From an uncultured Alphaproteobacteria bacterium (GTDB taxonomy: Bacteria > Pseudomonadota > Alphaproteobacteria > Micavibrionales > Micavibrionaceae): a stretch of 12,087 nucleotides of DNA. The DNA is taken from assembly GCA_937124505.1 (NCBI GenBank), contig CAKZKV010000255.1:1-12087 (forward strand), given 5' to 3'. The notes below the pieces were generated by a model, which made no database searches, was not told where the DNA came from, and saw nothing but the letters and a program-made list of their open reading frames with translations. Positions 1 through 9,770 of the stretch are shown piece by piece; the stretch's first letter is position 1, and each line of letters begins with the position of its first letter. The position numbers and the translations under genes were made by a program.

Positions 1-528
1 TCCATAGCCGGAATTTGTGTCCCAGCCATAGTGAGGAAACTTTACATGAAGGTCTTTCATGATGTTATCCCGCGAGACTTTCGCCAATATAGATGCTGCA
101 GCAATTTCCAGATGTTTGGAATCCCCCTTCACCACGGTTTCAAAGGGGCAGGGCAGGTTTTTAGGGCTCTGATTGCCGTCAATCAAAGCATAAAATTGCT
201 GTTTTGCAGCATTTCTTGTCATTTCAAGAAATGCGCGCTCCATGGCAAGTAAACTGGCCTGTAGAATATTCAGGTGGTCAATCTCCCTTTCTGTGGATAA
301 GCCAATTCCAAAAACGCTATGCTGTTGAATCTGAACGAATAACTTCCCCCTTTTTGCTGCGGATAACTTTTTACTGTCCGTAACTTCATTCCAGAAGGGC
401 ATATCACGGCTTTCTGTCGGAATGTATACGCAGGCCGCATAGACCGGGCCAGCCAGGGGGCCGCGACCGGCTTCATCTATCCCACAAATGGGGAAATCAG
501 CCTTCAAGGCTTTTGCTCGCGATTTCAT
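1..528 (-). CDS. rnhB: Ribonuclease HII, C-terminus cut by window edge
   Basis: RNase HII cuts RNA in RNA-DNA hybrids and nicks 5' of single ribonucleotides left in DNA, starting ribonucleotide excision repair in the cytoplasm. The 176 codons in the window are open to base 1; the family is usually around 200 residues, so a few dozen C-terminal residues are missing. The four metal-binding acidic residues are all visible: D18 and E19 in IDEAGRGPLAGP, D117 in LIDGN, and D136 in VKGDSKH. The GRG motif that contacts the ribonucleotide junction is at 21-23, and the conserved AAASILAKVSRD helix lies at 143-154. ATG at 528 is chosen because it gives a short N-terminus before the first conserved strand. 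It overlaps the end of pepN by 32 bases, so translation is probably coupled to that gene. Family assignment is firm. Confidence 0.96.
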   Translation of the reverse strand, partial: MKSRAKALKADFPICGIDEAGRGPLAGPVYAACVYIPTESRDMPFWNEVTDSKKLSAAKRGKLFVQIQQHSVFGIGLSTEREIDHLNILQASLLAMERAFLEMTRNAAKQQFYALIDGNQSPKNLPCPFETVVKGDSKHLEIAAASILAKVSRDNIMKDLHVKFPHYGWDTNSGYG

Positions 529-3106
529 AAACGTTGGACGAAATATTCGGCAGATCGGCAATGGCCTGTAAAACGGCTTTCATTTTCTCTTGTCGATCTG
601 GTGTATAACGCCGCCATTCCCGCAAGGGGCCAAGCAGTCGCGCCGCAATTTGAGGGTTTATTGTGTTCAGTTCAAACACGGCCTCTTTCAGGAAATTGTA
701 ACCGCTGCCATCTGCTTTATGGAACATAACAGGATTCCCTACCGCAAATGCACCGTACAAAGAGCGGACACGATTCGGATTGCGGATATTGAAATCCTCA
801 TGTTTCCGTAGCTTCTGAAGCCGTTTAATTAAATCCGGGTGGCGTGGCATCGTCTGCGCGGAGAACCATTTATCAATCACCAGAGGGTACTCCTTGAAAC
901 GATGATAAAAGTCATCCAGAGCGGCTGTACGTTCCTCCGAAATAATCGCATTCAGTCCCCAGAAGGCTGCCATACGATCCGTCATATTTGTACAGGAATC
1001 GTACGCTTCTTTCAGCATCACGGCGTCATCGGGGCGCAGGCGGTTCATGAGCATCAACATAGCCGAATTTTTCAGCGCGCGCTTGCCCATGGCATCCGGC
1101 GTGATCGAGAACGCGCTTGTTTCCTGATTATTCTGATAAAGCGTACGTAACTTATCCTCGTGCGCTTCCAGAAGGGTATTCAGAAGCGTTTCGCGTGCGG
1201 CATAAATGACATCCGTATCAACAATGTCTTGTTCCTGCGCGATGCGCTGGATATCGGGAATGGAAATTGCCCGCGCCATCAGGGCTTTATCGGCATCTTC
1301 ATCCAATGCCCGGTCCAGCAGATCGCCGTAGGACTGTACGTAGTCCGCTGGTGGTATGCGTCCTTCTTCTGCGATCATCTCGTTTAAAACCTGCAAGGCA
1401 AGATTTTGTCCGGCTTCCCAGCGGTTAAACCCATCGCGATCATGCACCATCAGGAACCTGAGATCGTCAGATGTCAAATCTGTGCTTAGTTTCACAGGCG
1501 CAGAAAAATTACGCAGGATAGAGGGAACCGGGCGCTCACCAATATGTTCAAAGGTAAAGGTTTGTTCTGCTTCTTTTAGTTGTAACAATTCCTCATGCAT
1601 GTCCTGTCCGTTCGGGCCGATCAGACCGATCTGAACCGGGATATGCATGGGCTTCTTGTTCTTTTGTCCTGGCGTATCCGGAATGGTCTGGTGCAGGGTC
1701 AGGCTGTACGTTTTTGCATCTGCATCATAGTGACTTCTAACGCTGACTTCCGGTGTACCGGCCTGCGAATACCAGAGTTTAAAATGTTCCAGGTCAAGGC
1801 CGCCGGCATCCTGCATCGCCTGAACAAAATCATCGCAGGTCACGGCCTGTCCGTCATGACGCTCAAAATAGAGGTCTGTCCCTTTTCTGTAGGCTTCAGG
1901 CCCGAGCAGCGTGTTCATCATGCGGATGACTTCCGCGCCCTTTTCATAGACTGTCATGGTATAGAAATTATCAATTTCTATGTAGTTATCAGGGCGAATA
2001 GGGTGGGCGAGGGGGCCCGCATCTTCCGGAAATTGCATTCTGCGCAATGTCATAACGTCGTCTATCCGCTTGACGCCGCGGGAGTTCATGTCAGCGGTAA
2101 ATTCCTGATCCCTGAAAACAGTCAGGCCTTCTTTCAGGGATAACTGGAACCAGTCACGGCAGGTCACGCGGTTTCCCGTCCAGTTGTGGAAATATTCATG
2201 GGCAATCACGCCTTCGACCCGCATAAAGTCGCTGTCCGTGGCGGTATCGCGGTGCGCCAGGGTCAGTGCGGTGTTAAAAATATTCAGGGAGGTGTTTTCC
2301 ATCGCGCCCATATTGAAGTCACTGACCGCGACAATATTAAAACGGCTGTACTGATATTCGCGTCCGTAAACCTCTTCATCCCATTTCATGGATTTTTGCA
2401 GAGAGCGCATTGCGTGGTCGATCTGGTTTTCATCGCCCTTGCGGACATAGATGTATAAATCCACATTACGGCCTGACATGGTTGTGAACGTGTCATGCAG
2501 GTGCACCAGATTTCCGGCGACAAGTGCGAACAGATAACAGGGCTTCGGAGTTGTGTCTTTGAAAACCGCATAGTGCGTTTCATTTTCCAGAGTCCCCTCT
2601 TCAATCAGATCTCCATTTGACAGAAGAACGGGGTATTTGTCCTGATCCGCTTCAATGCGTACGGTAAAAGTAGATAAAACATCGGGTCTGTCCTGATAAT
2701 AGGTGATTCGTCGGAATCCTTCGGCTTCGCATTGCGTGCAGAACGTACCGTTTGACGTGTAAAGTCCCTCCAGCCGTGTATTTGCGGCGGGGTTGATTTC
2801 TGTCTCAATTATCAGGGTGAATTTATCCCCAGGGTTATTCAAAGTTATACGGTCTTTATCCTCCTGATAATCCACGGACTTATCCAGAGGTACACCGTCT
2901 TTTTTAATAAATAGAAGCTTTAAGTCATCTCCATTGAGAATTAAATCTTCTTTTGTGCTCTCCGGGTTTTTTCGATAATGCGTGGTTGTTGTGACACGCG
3001 TCTGTTCTTCCTCAAGCCGGAAAACCATATCAACATGATCAACCAGATAAGGCGGGGGCGTATAATCTTTCAGGTATTTTGTCTGGGGCGGGGTATCTGT
3101 TCTCAT
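497..3106 (-). CDS. pepN: Aminopeptidase N (M1 family zinc metallopeptidase)
   Basis: PepN removes N-terminal residues from peptides in the cytoplasm, downstream of ATP-dependent proteases. The product is 869 residues, practically the length of E. coli PepN (870). The substrate-anchoring GAMEN motif is at 267-271, the zinc motif HEYFH at 303-307 and the third zinc ligand E326 in LKEGLTVFRDQEF. Long blocks match the E. coli protein as recalled, such as CTQCEAEGF (123-131), YFHNWTGNRVTCRDWF (305-320) and VYEKGAEVIRMM. GAMEN is followed by Thr-Ser where E. coli has Lys-Gly, a small difference near the active site. The start lies 10 bases after the proB stop; the only purine-rich stretches upstream sit inside the last proB codons, somewhat far from the ATG. 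The 3' end overlaps rnhB. It is probably cotranscribed with obgE and proB. Confidence 0.98.
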   Translation of the reverse strand: MRTDTPPQTKYLKDYTPPPYLVDHVDMVFRLEEEQTRVTTTTHYRKNPESTKEDLILNGDDLKLLFIKKDGVPLDKSVDYQEDKDRITLNNPGDKFTLIIETEINPAANTRLEGLYTSNGTFCTQCEAEGFRRITYYQDRPDVLSTFTVRIEADQDKYPVLLSNGDLIEEGTLENETHYAVFKDTTPKPCYLFALVAGNLVHLHDTFTTMSGRNVDLYIYVRKGDENQIDHAMRSLQKSMKWDEEVYGREYQYSRFNIVAVSDFNMGAMENTSLNIFNTALTLAHRDTATDSDFMRVEGVIAHEYFHNWTGNRVTCRDWFQLSLKEGLTVFRDQEFTADMNSRGVKRIDDVMTLRRMQFPEDAGPLAHPIRPDNYIEIDNFYTMTVYEKGAEVIRMMNTLLGPEAYRKGTDLYFERHDGQAVTCDDFVQAMQDAGGLDLEHFKLWYSQAGTPEVSVRSHYDADAKTYSLTLHQTIPDTPGQKNKKPMHIPVQIGLIGPNGQDMHEELLQLKEAEQTFTFEHIGERPVPSILRNFSAPVKLSTDLTSDDLRFLMVHDRDGFNRWEAGQNLALQVLNEMIAEEGRIPPADYVQSYGDLLDRALDEDADKALMARAISIPDIQRIAQEQDIVDTDVIYAARETLLNTLLEAHEDKLRTLYQNNQETSAFSITPDAMGKRALKNSAMLMLMNRLRPDDAVMLKEAYDSCTNMTDRMAAFWGLNAIISEERTAALDDFYHRFKEYPLVIDKWFSAQTMPRHPDLIKRLQKLRKHEDFNIRNPNRVRSLYGAFAVGNPVMFHKADGSGYNFLKEAVFELNTINPQIAARLLGPLREWRRYTPDRQEKMKAVLQAIADLPNISSNVYEIASKSLEG

Positions 3107-3116
3107 ACTGAACAGA

Positions 3117-5304
<2,188 letters not shown>

Positions 5305-5325
5305 TCAAATAATTGTGTTTAAAAA

Positions 5326-5610
5326 TTATTCCGCCGCCTGAGGGAGTGCTCCATCATTTGCCGGGACGACATTCACGATGGAACGGTCATTACGACCACG
5401 CGTGAACTTTACCATACCGTCAATCAGAGCATAGATTGTATGGTCTTTCCCAAGGCCAACACCTTTTCCCGGATGCCATTTTGTTCCACGTTGACGGATG
5501 AGAATATTTCCAGCCAGAACGTCCTCACCACCATATTTTTTTACGCCAAGACGTTTACTCTCCGAGTCACGTCCGTTTCTTGTACTACCACCAGCTTTCT
5601 TATGTGCCAT
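5326..5610 (-). CDS. rpmA: 50S ribosomal protein L27
   Basis: L27 is a large-subunit protein whose flexible N-terminus reaches the peptidyl transferase centre. The product is 94 residues against 85 in E. coli, with the extra residues in an Ala/Pro-rich C-terminal tail ([10 protein letters not shown]). The N-terminus [20 protein letters not shown] is the classic unprocessed proteobacterial form, with no Firmicutes-type cleavable extension. Conserved blocks [20 protein letters not shown] and [13 protein letters not shown] follow. A GGAG sequence lies about 8 bases upstream of the ATG. It sits 37 bases after rplU, and the pair is closed by the intrinsic terminator at 5302-5279. Confidence 0.99.
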   Translation of the reverse strand: MAHKKAGGSTRNGRDSESKRLGVKKYGGEDVLAGNILIRQRGTKWHPGKGVGLGKDHTIYALIDGMVKFTRGRNDRSIVNVVPANDGALPQAAE

Positions 5611-5647
5611 ATTAAAACTCCGTTCTAACCAATTGTTATTATTTTAA

Positions 5648-5962
5648 TTATGCTGCTTTGATGTCTGTGATTTGCAGAATAGTCAGGTCTTGCTTGTGAC
5701 CTTTTTTACGACGGTAATTCTGACGACGCTTTTTCTTGAATACCGTGATTTTTTCACCGCGTGTCTGCTTTACGATTGTGGCTTTCACGCTGGCGCCCTT
5801 GACTTCAGGTTCGCCAATAGTGGCTTTTTGTCCGTCAAAAAAGAACAAAACATTATCCAGTGTGACAGCTTTACCCTCGTCACCGTCCAGTTTTTCAACA
5901 GTGATCTTGTCGTCTTTTGAAACCTTGTATTGCTTGCCGCCTGTTTTTACGACTGCGAACAT
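5648..5962 (-). CDS. rplU: 50S ribosomal protein L21
   Basis: L21 binds 23S rRNA in the large subunit. The product is 104 residues, the usual length, starting [14 protein letters not shown], with the basic block [17 protein letters not shown] near residues 75-91 and the family ending LTILQITDI. The open frame extends further upstream to 6043, but the ATG at 5962 is the real start: it gives the canonical N-terminus and has GGAGAG (5972-5967) four bases ahead. It is the first gene of the rplU-rpmA unit behind the promoter at 6022-5993. Confidence 0.99.
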   Translation of the reverse strand: MFAVVKTGGKQYKVSKDDKITVEKLDGDEGKAVTLDNVLFFFDGQKATIGEPEVKGASVKATIVKQTRGEKITVFKKKRRQNYRRKKGHKQDLTILQITDIKAA

Positions 5963-5992
5963 ATTACTCTCCATTTGTAAAATCGAAATGTG

Positions 5993-6022
5993 TTTATAGT
6001 GTGAAAGCATCCCTTGTGTCAA
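5993..6022 (-). promoter_or_regulatory. Sigma-70-type promoter for rplU-rpmA
   Basis: On the minus strand a perfect TTGACA (6022-6017) is separated by 18 bases from TATAAA (5998-5993). Transcription would start near 5986, giving a leader of only about 25 bases before the rplU ATG, too short for a structured ribosomal-protein leader. This is the best promoter-like match I found in the window and suits a highly expressed ribosomal protein pair. Confidence 0.8.
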
Positions 6023-6061
6023 GCATTCTGTTCGAAAGAACACGAAGTTTTCCAGAGACTT

Positions 6062-7246
6062 TTACATGGGGGCATAAACAAGCCTGTCTGTAGAGTTTCT
6101 CAAATCATAAAATGTCCATGTTGGTGGGCTTTCTTCAGAACTTTGTGACTCTTTAGATAGCTGGTCAGAACGAAAACTGACAGTAGAAGCCACACTGCTA
6201 AACCATTGCTCCAATGTTTCTTTCAGGTCTTCCTTGTAAGGAACTTTACGCCGAGTCCCTTCGGAGGGACGATGAGAATCTCGTCCTCCGTGGTACTTGT
6301 TCAGAGCATCTATGCTGGCGCTTCCGAAATACCACATATATCTTTTGAAAAAGTCTACATCCTTGCGGTCCAGAGGATTTATGTTGCGAAAAAAAGGTTC
6401 ATCACATTCTTTATGTCCAGCGAACAGGCTGCCGCTCATAATGCCGTCTACACCACCTGTAAATAAAACAGCGCTTGTTCCACCAAGGCTTGTTCCGCCG
6501 CCATCTGAGACAGTAAACCCACCCATTTCATGAGCTGCCAGAGAGCATTCTGCCGCCGTTGTAAAGGTTGGGCGGTAAATGCCGGAATTTTGACGGGTTC
6601 TGCAAACTTTTGCGGGGCCATGATTCAATTTGACGCCATCAGCACCGTCTTCAAGCAGTTTTTGGGTCATCTGTCCTGTAACAACATTCCCGGCTAAAAT
6701 AATGGCTTTATCATCAACAATCTCGCGAACTGCAGCTATGCGCCGCCGCATAGCATTCATGTGTCCATTAGAGGCATCTATCACGATTTTGTTAAGCCCA
6801 TGTTCGCTTTCATTGCTGACACGTTTAAAAATATTTCTGAGTTTTTCCAGTTCTTTCTGGTTTTTGCCGTTGATTCCTATACTCATCCAGGCAGATGCTG
6901 TCCCATGCTGAATAAAAAAATCGCCCAGTTCTTTCTCCGGTATTTCTTTATGAAGTGCAATCTGGACACGAGAATCAGGGTTTGCGGCATTTGTAACAGG
7001 CCAATCAGTTAGGAATTTTGCCAGTCGAAGGGTTGCAAAATGAATATTGGCGCACCATAGTGGGGCAATAGTAATATCAGGATGTCCATGTTTCGGGTGC
7101 AGGGAGACATCCCATTTGATCTGATGCCTATGGTCTGCTTGCGTGTCATCCTGACTGATCAAGCGTAGATCACGTGCGTCATATTCATGATGAATTGTGA
7201 AGCCATAATGATTAACATGAAGACTTTGGTGTTGTATTTCCTGCAT
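6062..7246 (-). CDS. Divergent GMP reductase / IMP dehydrogenase family protein
   Basis: A 394-residue protein with the (beta/alpha)8 core of the IMPDH/GMPR family, closest by eye to GuaC, which reduces GMP to IMP with NADPH. Visible family landmarks are IDASNGH (156-162), ILAGNVVTG (183-191), the active-site loop GPAKVCRTR with C215 and T217, the phosphate-binding VSDGGG (246-251) and SGSLFAGH (271-278), and the flap region HGG...SEG with E329. C215, T217 and E329 match the catalytic Cys186, Thr188 and Glu289 of E. coli GuaC. Differences stand out. The family ANMDT is ANIHF (66-70), the cofactor-side STGT is SIGI (122-125), the purine-binding YGMSS is FGSAS (307-311), and the N-terminal ~55 residues and a Ser/Glu-rich C-terminal stretch (363-373) look poorly conserved. 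ATG at 7246 is the only plausible start; no clear Shine-Dalgarno sequence precedes it. I do not assign guaC because substrate and cofactor are uncertain. Confidence 0.85.
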   Translation of the reverse strand: MQEIQHQSLHVNHYGFTIHHEYDARDLRLISQDDTQADHRHQIKWDVSLHPKHGHPDITIAPLWCANIHFATLRLAKFLTDWPVTNAANPDSRVQIALHKEIPEKELGDFFIQHGTASAWMSIGINGKNQKELEKLRNIFKRVSNESEHGLNKIVIDASNGHMNAMRRRIAAVREIVDDKAIILAGNVVTGQMTQKLLEDGADGVKLNHGPAKVCRTRQNSGIYRPTFTTAAECSLAAHEMGGFTVSDGGGTSLGGTSAVLFTGGVDGIMSGSLFAGHKECDEPFFRNINPLDRKDVDFFKRYMWYFGSASIDALNKYHGGRDSHRPSEGTRRKVPYKEDLKETLEQWFSSVASTVSFRSDQLSKESQSSEESPPTWTFYDLRNSTDRLVYAPM

Positions 7247-7266
7247 CAGGTTTTTTATAAAAAATA

Positions 7267-7295
7267 ATTTTACAAAGCAAGATATTCCTTAACAA
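7267..7295 (-). promoter_or_regulatory. Possible promoter for the GuaC-like gene
   Basis: TTGTTA (7295-7290), a 17-base spacer and TAAAAT (7272-7267) on the minus strand match the sigma-70 consensus at four and five of six positions. Transcription would begin about 15-20 bases before the ATG at 7246. It overlaps the hairpin at 7301-7277, so the gene may have its own promoter inside the clpX terminator region. The surroundings are very AT-rich, so chance matches are likely. Confidence 0.4.
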
Positions 7296-7301
7296 TCTTG
7301 C
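7277..7301 (-). terminator. Weak hairpin after clpX
   Basis: A perfect 7-bp inverted repeat, GCAAGAT and ATCTTGC on the minus strand, with an 11-base loop, begins 17 bases after the clpX stop and is followed by TTTGT and then an AT-rich run. The stem is modest and the T-run is broken, so termination would be partial at best; it could let some clpX transcripts continue into the GuaC-like gene. Confidence 0.35.
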
Positions 7302-7318
7302 CATTCTTAGAAAAAAAT

Positions 7319-8617
7319 TTACCCGGCGGCTTCTTTTTTATCGTCTTTTTTGTCTTTTTTCTTTTTTGCGAACACAATTTTTGGTTTTTTTGTCAGATCC
7401 TCAATGTTATCCGCTGTGATCACAACTTTTTCAGCATCGTCCATATCGGGGATATCGTACATCGTGTCCATCAGGATGGCTTCCATGATGGAACGCAGAC
7501 CACGTGCACCTGTCTTGCGCTCAATCGCTTTTTTGGCAATAGCGGTTAAAGCCTCTTTTTTGAATTCAAGTTCGACGCCTTCAATTTCAAACAGTTTCTT
7601 GTATTGTTTAACAAGTGCGTTTTTAGGTTCTGTCAAGATTGTGATAAGCGCATCTTCATCAAGATTTTCTAAAGTCGCAATCAATGGCAGACGGCCTACG
7701 AACTCAGGAATAAGACCGTATTTCAGAAGGTCTTCCGGTTCAAGATTCGCCAAAAGCTCACCCACATCGCGGCTATCCGGCTCCTGTACGTCTGCCCCAA
7801 AACCGATTGTAGTGCCGCGTCCCTTATTGGCCAGAATTTTTTCAATCCCTGCGAACGCACCGCCACAAATAAACAGCATATTTGAAGTGTCAACCTGCAA
7901 AAATTCCTGTTGCGGGTGCTTGCGCCCCCCTTGAGGCGGCACAGAGGCAACCGTACCTTCCATTAATTTCAAAAGAGCCTGCTGTACGCCTTCCCCGGAC
8001 ACATCTCGGGTAATAGACGGATTGTCGGATTTGCGGGAAATCTTGTCAATTTCATCAATATAGACAATCCCTTTTTGTGCGCGCTCTACGTTATAATCAG
8101 AGGCCTGCAACAGCTTCAGGACAATATTTTCAACGTCTTCCCCTACATAACCGGCTTCGGTTAAGGTCGTGGCATCAGCCATGGTAAAGGGCACATCAAT
8201 GATTTTAGCAAGTGTTTGTGCCAACAGCGTCTTCCCGCATCCGGTCGGTCCAACCAGAAGGATATTGGATTTAGAGATTTCAATATCCGCCCCGGAGCCT
8301 GTCCCACCATGTTCCAGACGTTTGTAGTGGTTATGAACCGCCACAGACATGACACGCTTGGCACGATTCTGACCAATTACATAGTCATCCAGCACAGCCT
8401 TGATTTCGGAAGGAGTCGGAATACCATCTTCGTCGCTGCGGACGAGTTGTGTCTTGTCTTCTTCACGAATGATATCAACGCAAAGTTCTACGCATTCATT
8501 ACAGATGAATACGTTCGGCCCCGCGATCAGTTTTTTCACCTCATGCTGGCTCTTTCCGCAGAAAGAACAATACAGGGTGTTTTTGCTATCTTCGTTGTTA
8601 TCGTCGTCTTTGCTCAT
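7319..8617 (-). CDS. clpX: ATP-dependent Clp protease, unfoldase subunit ClpX
   Basis: ClpX is the AAA+ hexamer that recognises tagged proteins, unfolds them and feeds them to ClpP. The product is 432 residues. The N-terminal zinc-binding domain has C17, C20, C39 and C42 (YCSFCGK and [10 protein letters not shown]). Walker A GPTGCGKT is at 123-130, the pore loop GYVGED at 156-161, Walker [10 protein letters not shown] at 184-192, the RKH loop at 232-234, and sensor 2 GARGLRS at 370-376. The C-terminal tail is very lysine-rich (about 415-428). No strong Shine-Dalgarno sequence precedes the ATG. clpP, the usual upstream partner, is not next to it; sufE is divergent upstream, across 158 bases. 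ClpX here is complete, with no key residue missing. Confidence 0.98.
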   Translation of the reverse strand: MSKDDDNNEDSKNTLYCSFCGKSQHEVKKLIAGPNVFICNECVELCVDIIREEDKTQLVRSDEDGIPTPSEIKAVLDDYVIGQNRAKRVMSVAVHNHYKRLEHGGTGSGADIEISKSNILLVGPTGCGKTLLAQTLAKIIDVPFTMADATTLTEAGYVGEDVENIVLKLLQASDYNVERAQKGIVYIDEIDKISRKSDNPSITRDVSGEGVQQALLKLMEGTVASVPPQGGRKHPQQEFLQVDTSNMLFICGGAFAGIEKILANKGRGTTIGFGADVQEPDSRDVGELLANLEPEDLLKYGLIPEFVGRLPLIATLENLDEDALITILTEPKNALVKQYKKLFEIEGVELEFKKEALTAIAKKAIERKTGARGLRSIMEAILMDTMYDIPDMDDAEKVVITADNIEDLTKKPKIVFAKKKKDKKDDKKEAAG

Positions 8618-8775
8618 AAAAATTTTATTCCATTAAGATGAATCATATACCTTCACTTTGCCAAGCCAGTAACCGTACTTCAAGCTTTATTATTTCTTAT
8701 ATGATCTTTCTGTTACGATTCTGCAATGACTAAGTTGATTTGACTTACTTATGCAGACGAAATACATAAAAAGAC
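8618..8775. other. Divergent intergenic region between clpX and sufE
   Basis: These 158 AT-rich bases must hold the promoters of both clpX (minus) and sufE (plus), because the two genes are divergent. I see one plausible sufE promoter (listed separately) and no convincing consensus for clpX, nor a clear heat-shock sigma-32 type site. No open frame or RNA gene is recognisable here. Confidence 0.6.
8740..8768 (+). promoter_or_regulatory. Possible sufE promoter giving a leaderless transcript
   Basis: TTGACT (8740-8745), a 17-base spacer and TACATA (8763-8768). The -35 is good (five of six) and the -10 is poor (about three of six). If used, transcription would begin at or next to the sufE ATG at 8776, which fits the lack of a proper Shine-Dalgarno sequence there. 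Confidence 0.35.
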
Positions 8776-9222
8776 ATGCAGGAGCATATCCAAAACCTGA
8801 TTGATGATTTTGCCATGTTTAGTGACTGGGAGGAGCGTTATGCCTACCTTATTGATCTTGGCAAACAGTTACCGCCGATGCCGGAGTCGCAAAAGACAGA
8901 AAATCATCTGGTTCCCGGCTGCACCAGCCGTGTGTGGATGGTTGCGACGCCACAGGACGGATATCTGCATTTTGTCGCGGACAGCGATGCTCATATCGTC
9001 CGCGGATTGATTGGCGTGCTGTCCAAGATATATAATGACCAGCCTCTGGATTTGTTGCGGCAGGTTGATATAAAAGACGTATTCACAAAACTGGGGCTGG
9101 AAAGCCATCTTTCTCCCAACCGTCGCAATGGCTTTTTCAGCATGGTTCAAAAGCTTCAGTTGGCGTCTTCTGCTACTGCTTCTTCCTCTTCCTCTTCCTC
9201 TTCCTCTTCCTCGTTCGTCTGA
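8776..9222 (+). CDS. sufE: SufE-like cysteine desulfuration protein with poly-Ser tail
   Basis: SufE accepts persulfide sulfur from the cysteine desulfurase SufS and passes it to the SUF iron-sulfur scaffold in the cytoplasm. The product is 148 residues. The sulfur-accepting cysteine is C49 in VPGCTSRVW, matching Cys51 of E. coli SufE; DSDAHIVRGLIGVL (69-82) and LSPNRRNGF (112-120) are further family blocks. The normal fold ends near residue 129; after it comes SSATA, eleven consecutive serines and Phe-Val, encoded by a TCTTCC repeat. That tail lies wholly inside the overlap with the convergent gene at 9156-9770 and looks like an extension past the ancestral stop. No good Shine-Dalgarno sequence is present (only AAAAAGA before the ATG). 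No sufS or other suf gene is nearby. Confidence 0.93.
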   Translation: MQEHIQNLIDDFAMFSDWEERYAYLIDLGKQLPPMPESQKTENHLVPGCTSRVWMVATPQDGYLHFVADSDAHIVRGLIGVLSKIYNDQPLDLLRQVDIKDVFTKLGLESHLSPNRRNGFFSMVQKLQLASSATASSSSSSSSSSSFV

Positions 9223-9770
9223 TCTTTTGGTCCAATGCTTTGCAGGATATCGGCGAACTTTTTGTCGCCTTCGTCCCCGTGGTCCAGACTCATTTCACCT
9301 TCTACGCTCATAACGGAGTTTTCCGTGACCCATATTTGCGTCACAAAAATCTTTGTGGAAAATCCGGTTGTTTTGATCCCGCTGGTTCCGGCAATTTTCA
9401 AACCGTTTTCTTCTTCCTGATAAGTGACTTCCGGAAGTTCAGGCAGGTTGGCATCTCGCGTCATGTTCAGGATGACGGCTTCCATATTGTCCTTTGTGTA
9501 CGTTTTGTAAACTTCCTGCGCAATCGGCTGGCAGATCATTTCCACGTTGATGGTCTGGTCGAAATCAGTCCGGTCGGTGAATTGTGCAACTTCAAGACAG
9601 GGAAGATTTTTATCGGAAGGGCAGCGGCGCACAAAGCCAGGTTCAAACGGAAATGTGGCGGTGAAGTCACATCCTTCCGGGGAATAGACGTACGCCTCTC
9701 CCTCATTCGCGTGGGCGGACGGTAAAAACGCGACCATCAGAATAAAAATGTAAAAAGCTATTTTTGCCAT
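9156..9770 (-). CDS. Exported protein of unknown function with acidic tail
   Basis: I do not recognise the family. The 204-residue product begins with a clear Sec signal peptide: a Lys at 3, a hydrophobic core IAFYIFILMVAFL (4-16) and a likely cleavage after AHA at 19-21. The mature part has four cysteines (34, 50, 58, 80), an even number that could form two disulfides, and a mixed alpha/beta-looking body to about residue 180. It ends with eleven consecutive glutamates (187-197) and AVAEDAN. No transmembrane segment follows the signal, so a periplasmic location is likely. The ATG overlaps the hisS stop by 13 bases with AAAGG upstream inside hisS, so it is probably translated by coupling to hisS. 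Its last 67 bases overlap the end of sufE on the other strand. Coding status is supported by the signal peptide and the coupling. Confidence 0.8.
   Translation of the reverse strand: MAKIAFYIFILMVAFLPSAHANEGEAYVYSPEGCDFTATFPFEPGFVRRCPSDKNLPCLEVAQFTDRTDFDQTINVEMICQPIAQEVYKTYTKDNMEAVILNMTRDANLPELPEVTYQEEENGLKIAGTSGIKTTGFSTKIFVTQIWVTENSVMSVEGEMSLDHGDEGDKKFADILQSIGPKDQTNEEEEEEEEEEEAVAEDAN
9181..9212. repeat. Hexanucleotide tandem repeat TCTTCC, five copies
   Basis: Five perfect copies of TCTTCC (9181-9210) plus two more bases. In the sufE frame it reads Ser-Ser per unit; in the opposing minus-strand gene it reads Glu-Glu per unit. The six-base unit is a multiple of three, so gain or loss of units would lengthen or shorten both proteins by two residues each without a frameshift. 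Confidence 0.95.

Noticed and set aside
270..476. A 68-codon minus-strand frame beginning near the rnhB active-site region
   Set aside because: It is an out-of-frame reading of rnhB; the rnhB frame is open from 528 to the window edge with all catalytic residues.
1595..2143. A 182-codon open frame on the plus strand inside pepN
   Set aside because: It lies wholly opposite the conserved M1 catalytic region of PepN, and its translation shows no recognisable motif; it is a shadow frame.
6020..6045. Short inverted repeat TGTTC-TTTC-GAACA after the GuaC-like gene as a terminator
   Set aside because: The stem is only 5 bp with no following T-run, and it overlaps the approach to the rplU promoter.
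7319..7380. T-rich tract at the clpX 3' end as a terminator or slippage site
   Set aside because: It is coding sequence for the lysine-rich ClpX tail (AAA/AAG codons seen from the other strand), with no hairpin next to it.
7350..7934. A 194-codon plus-strand open frame opposite clpX
   Set aside because: It begins with a Phe/Ser-rich stretch that is simply the complement of the Lys-rich ClpX tail; clpX itself is complete and conserved.
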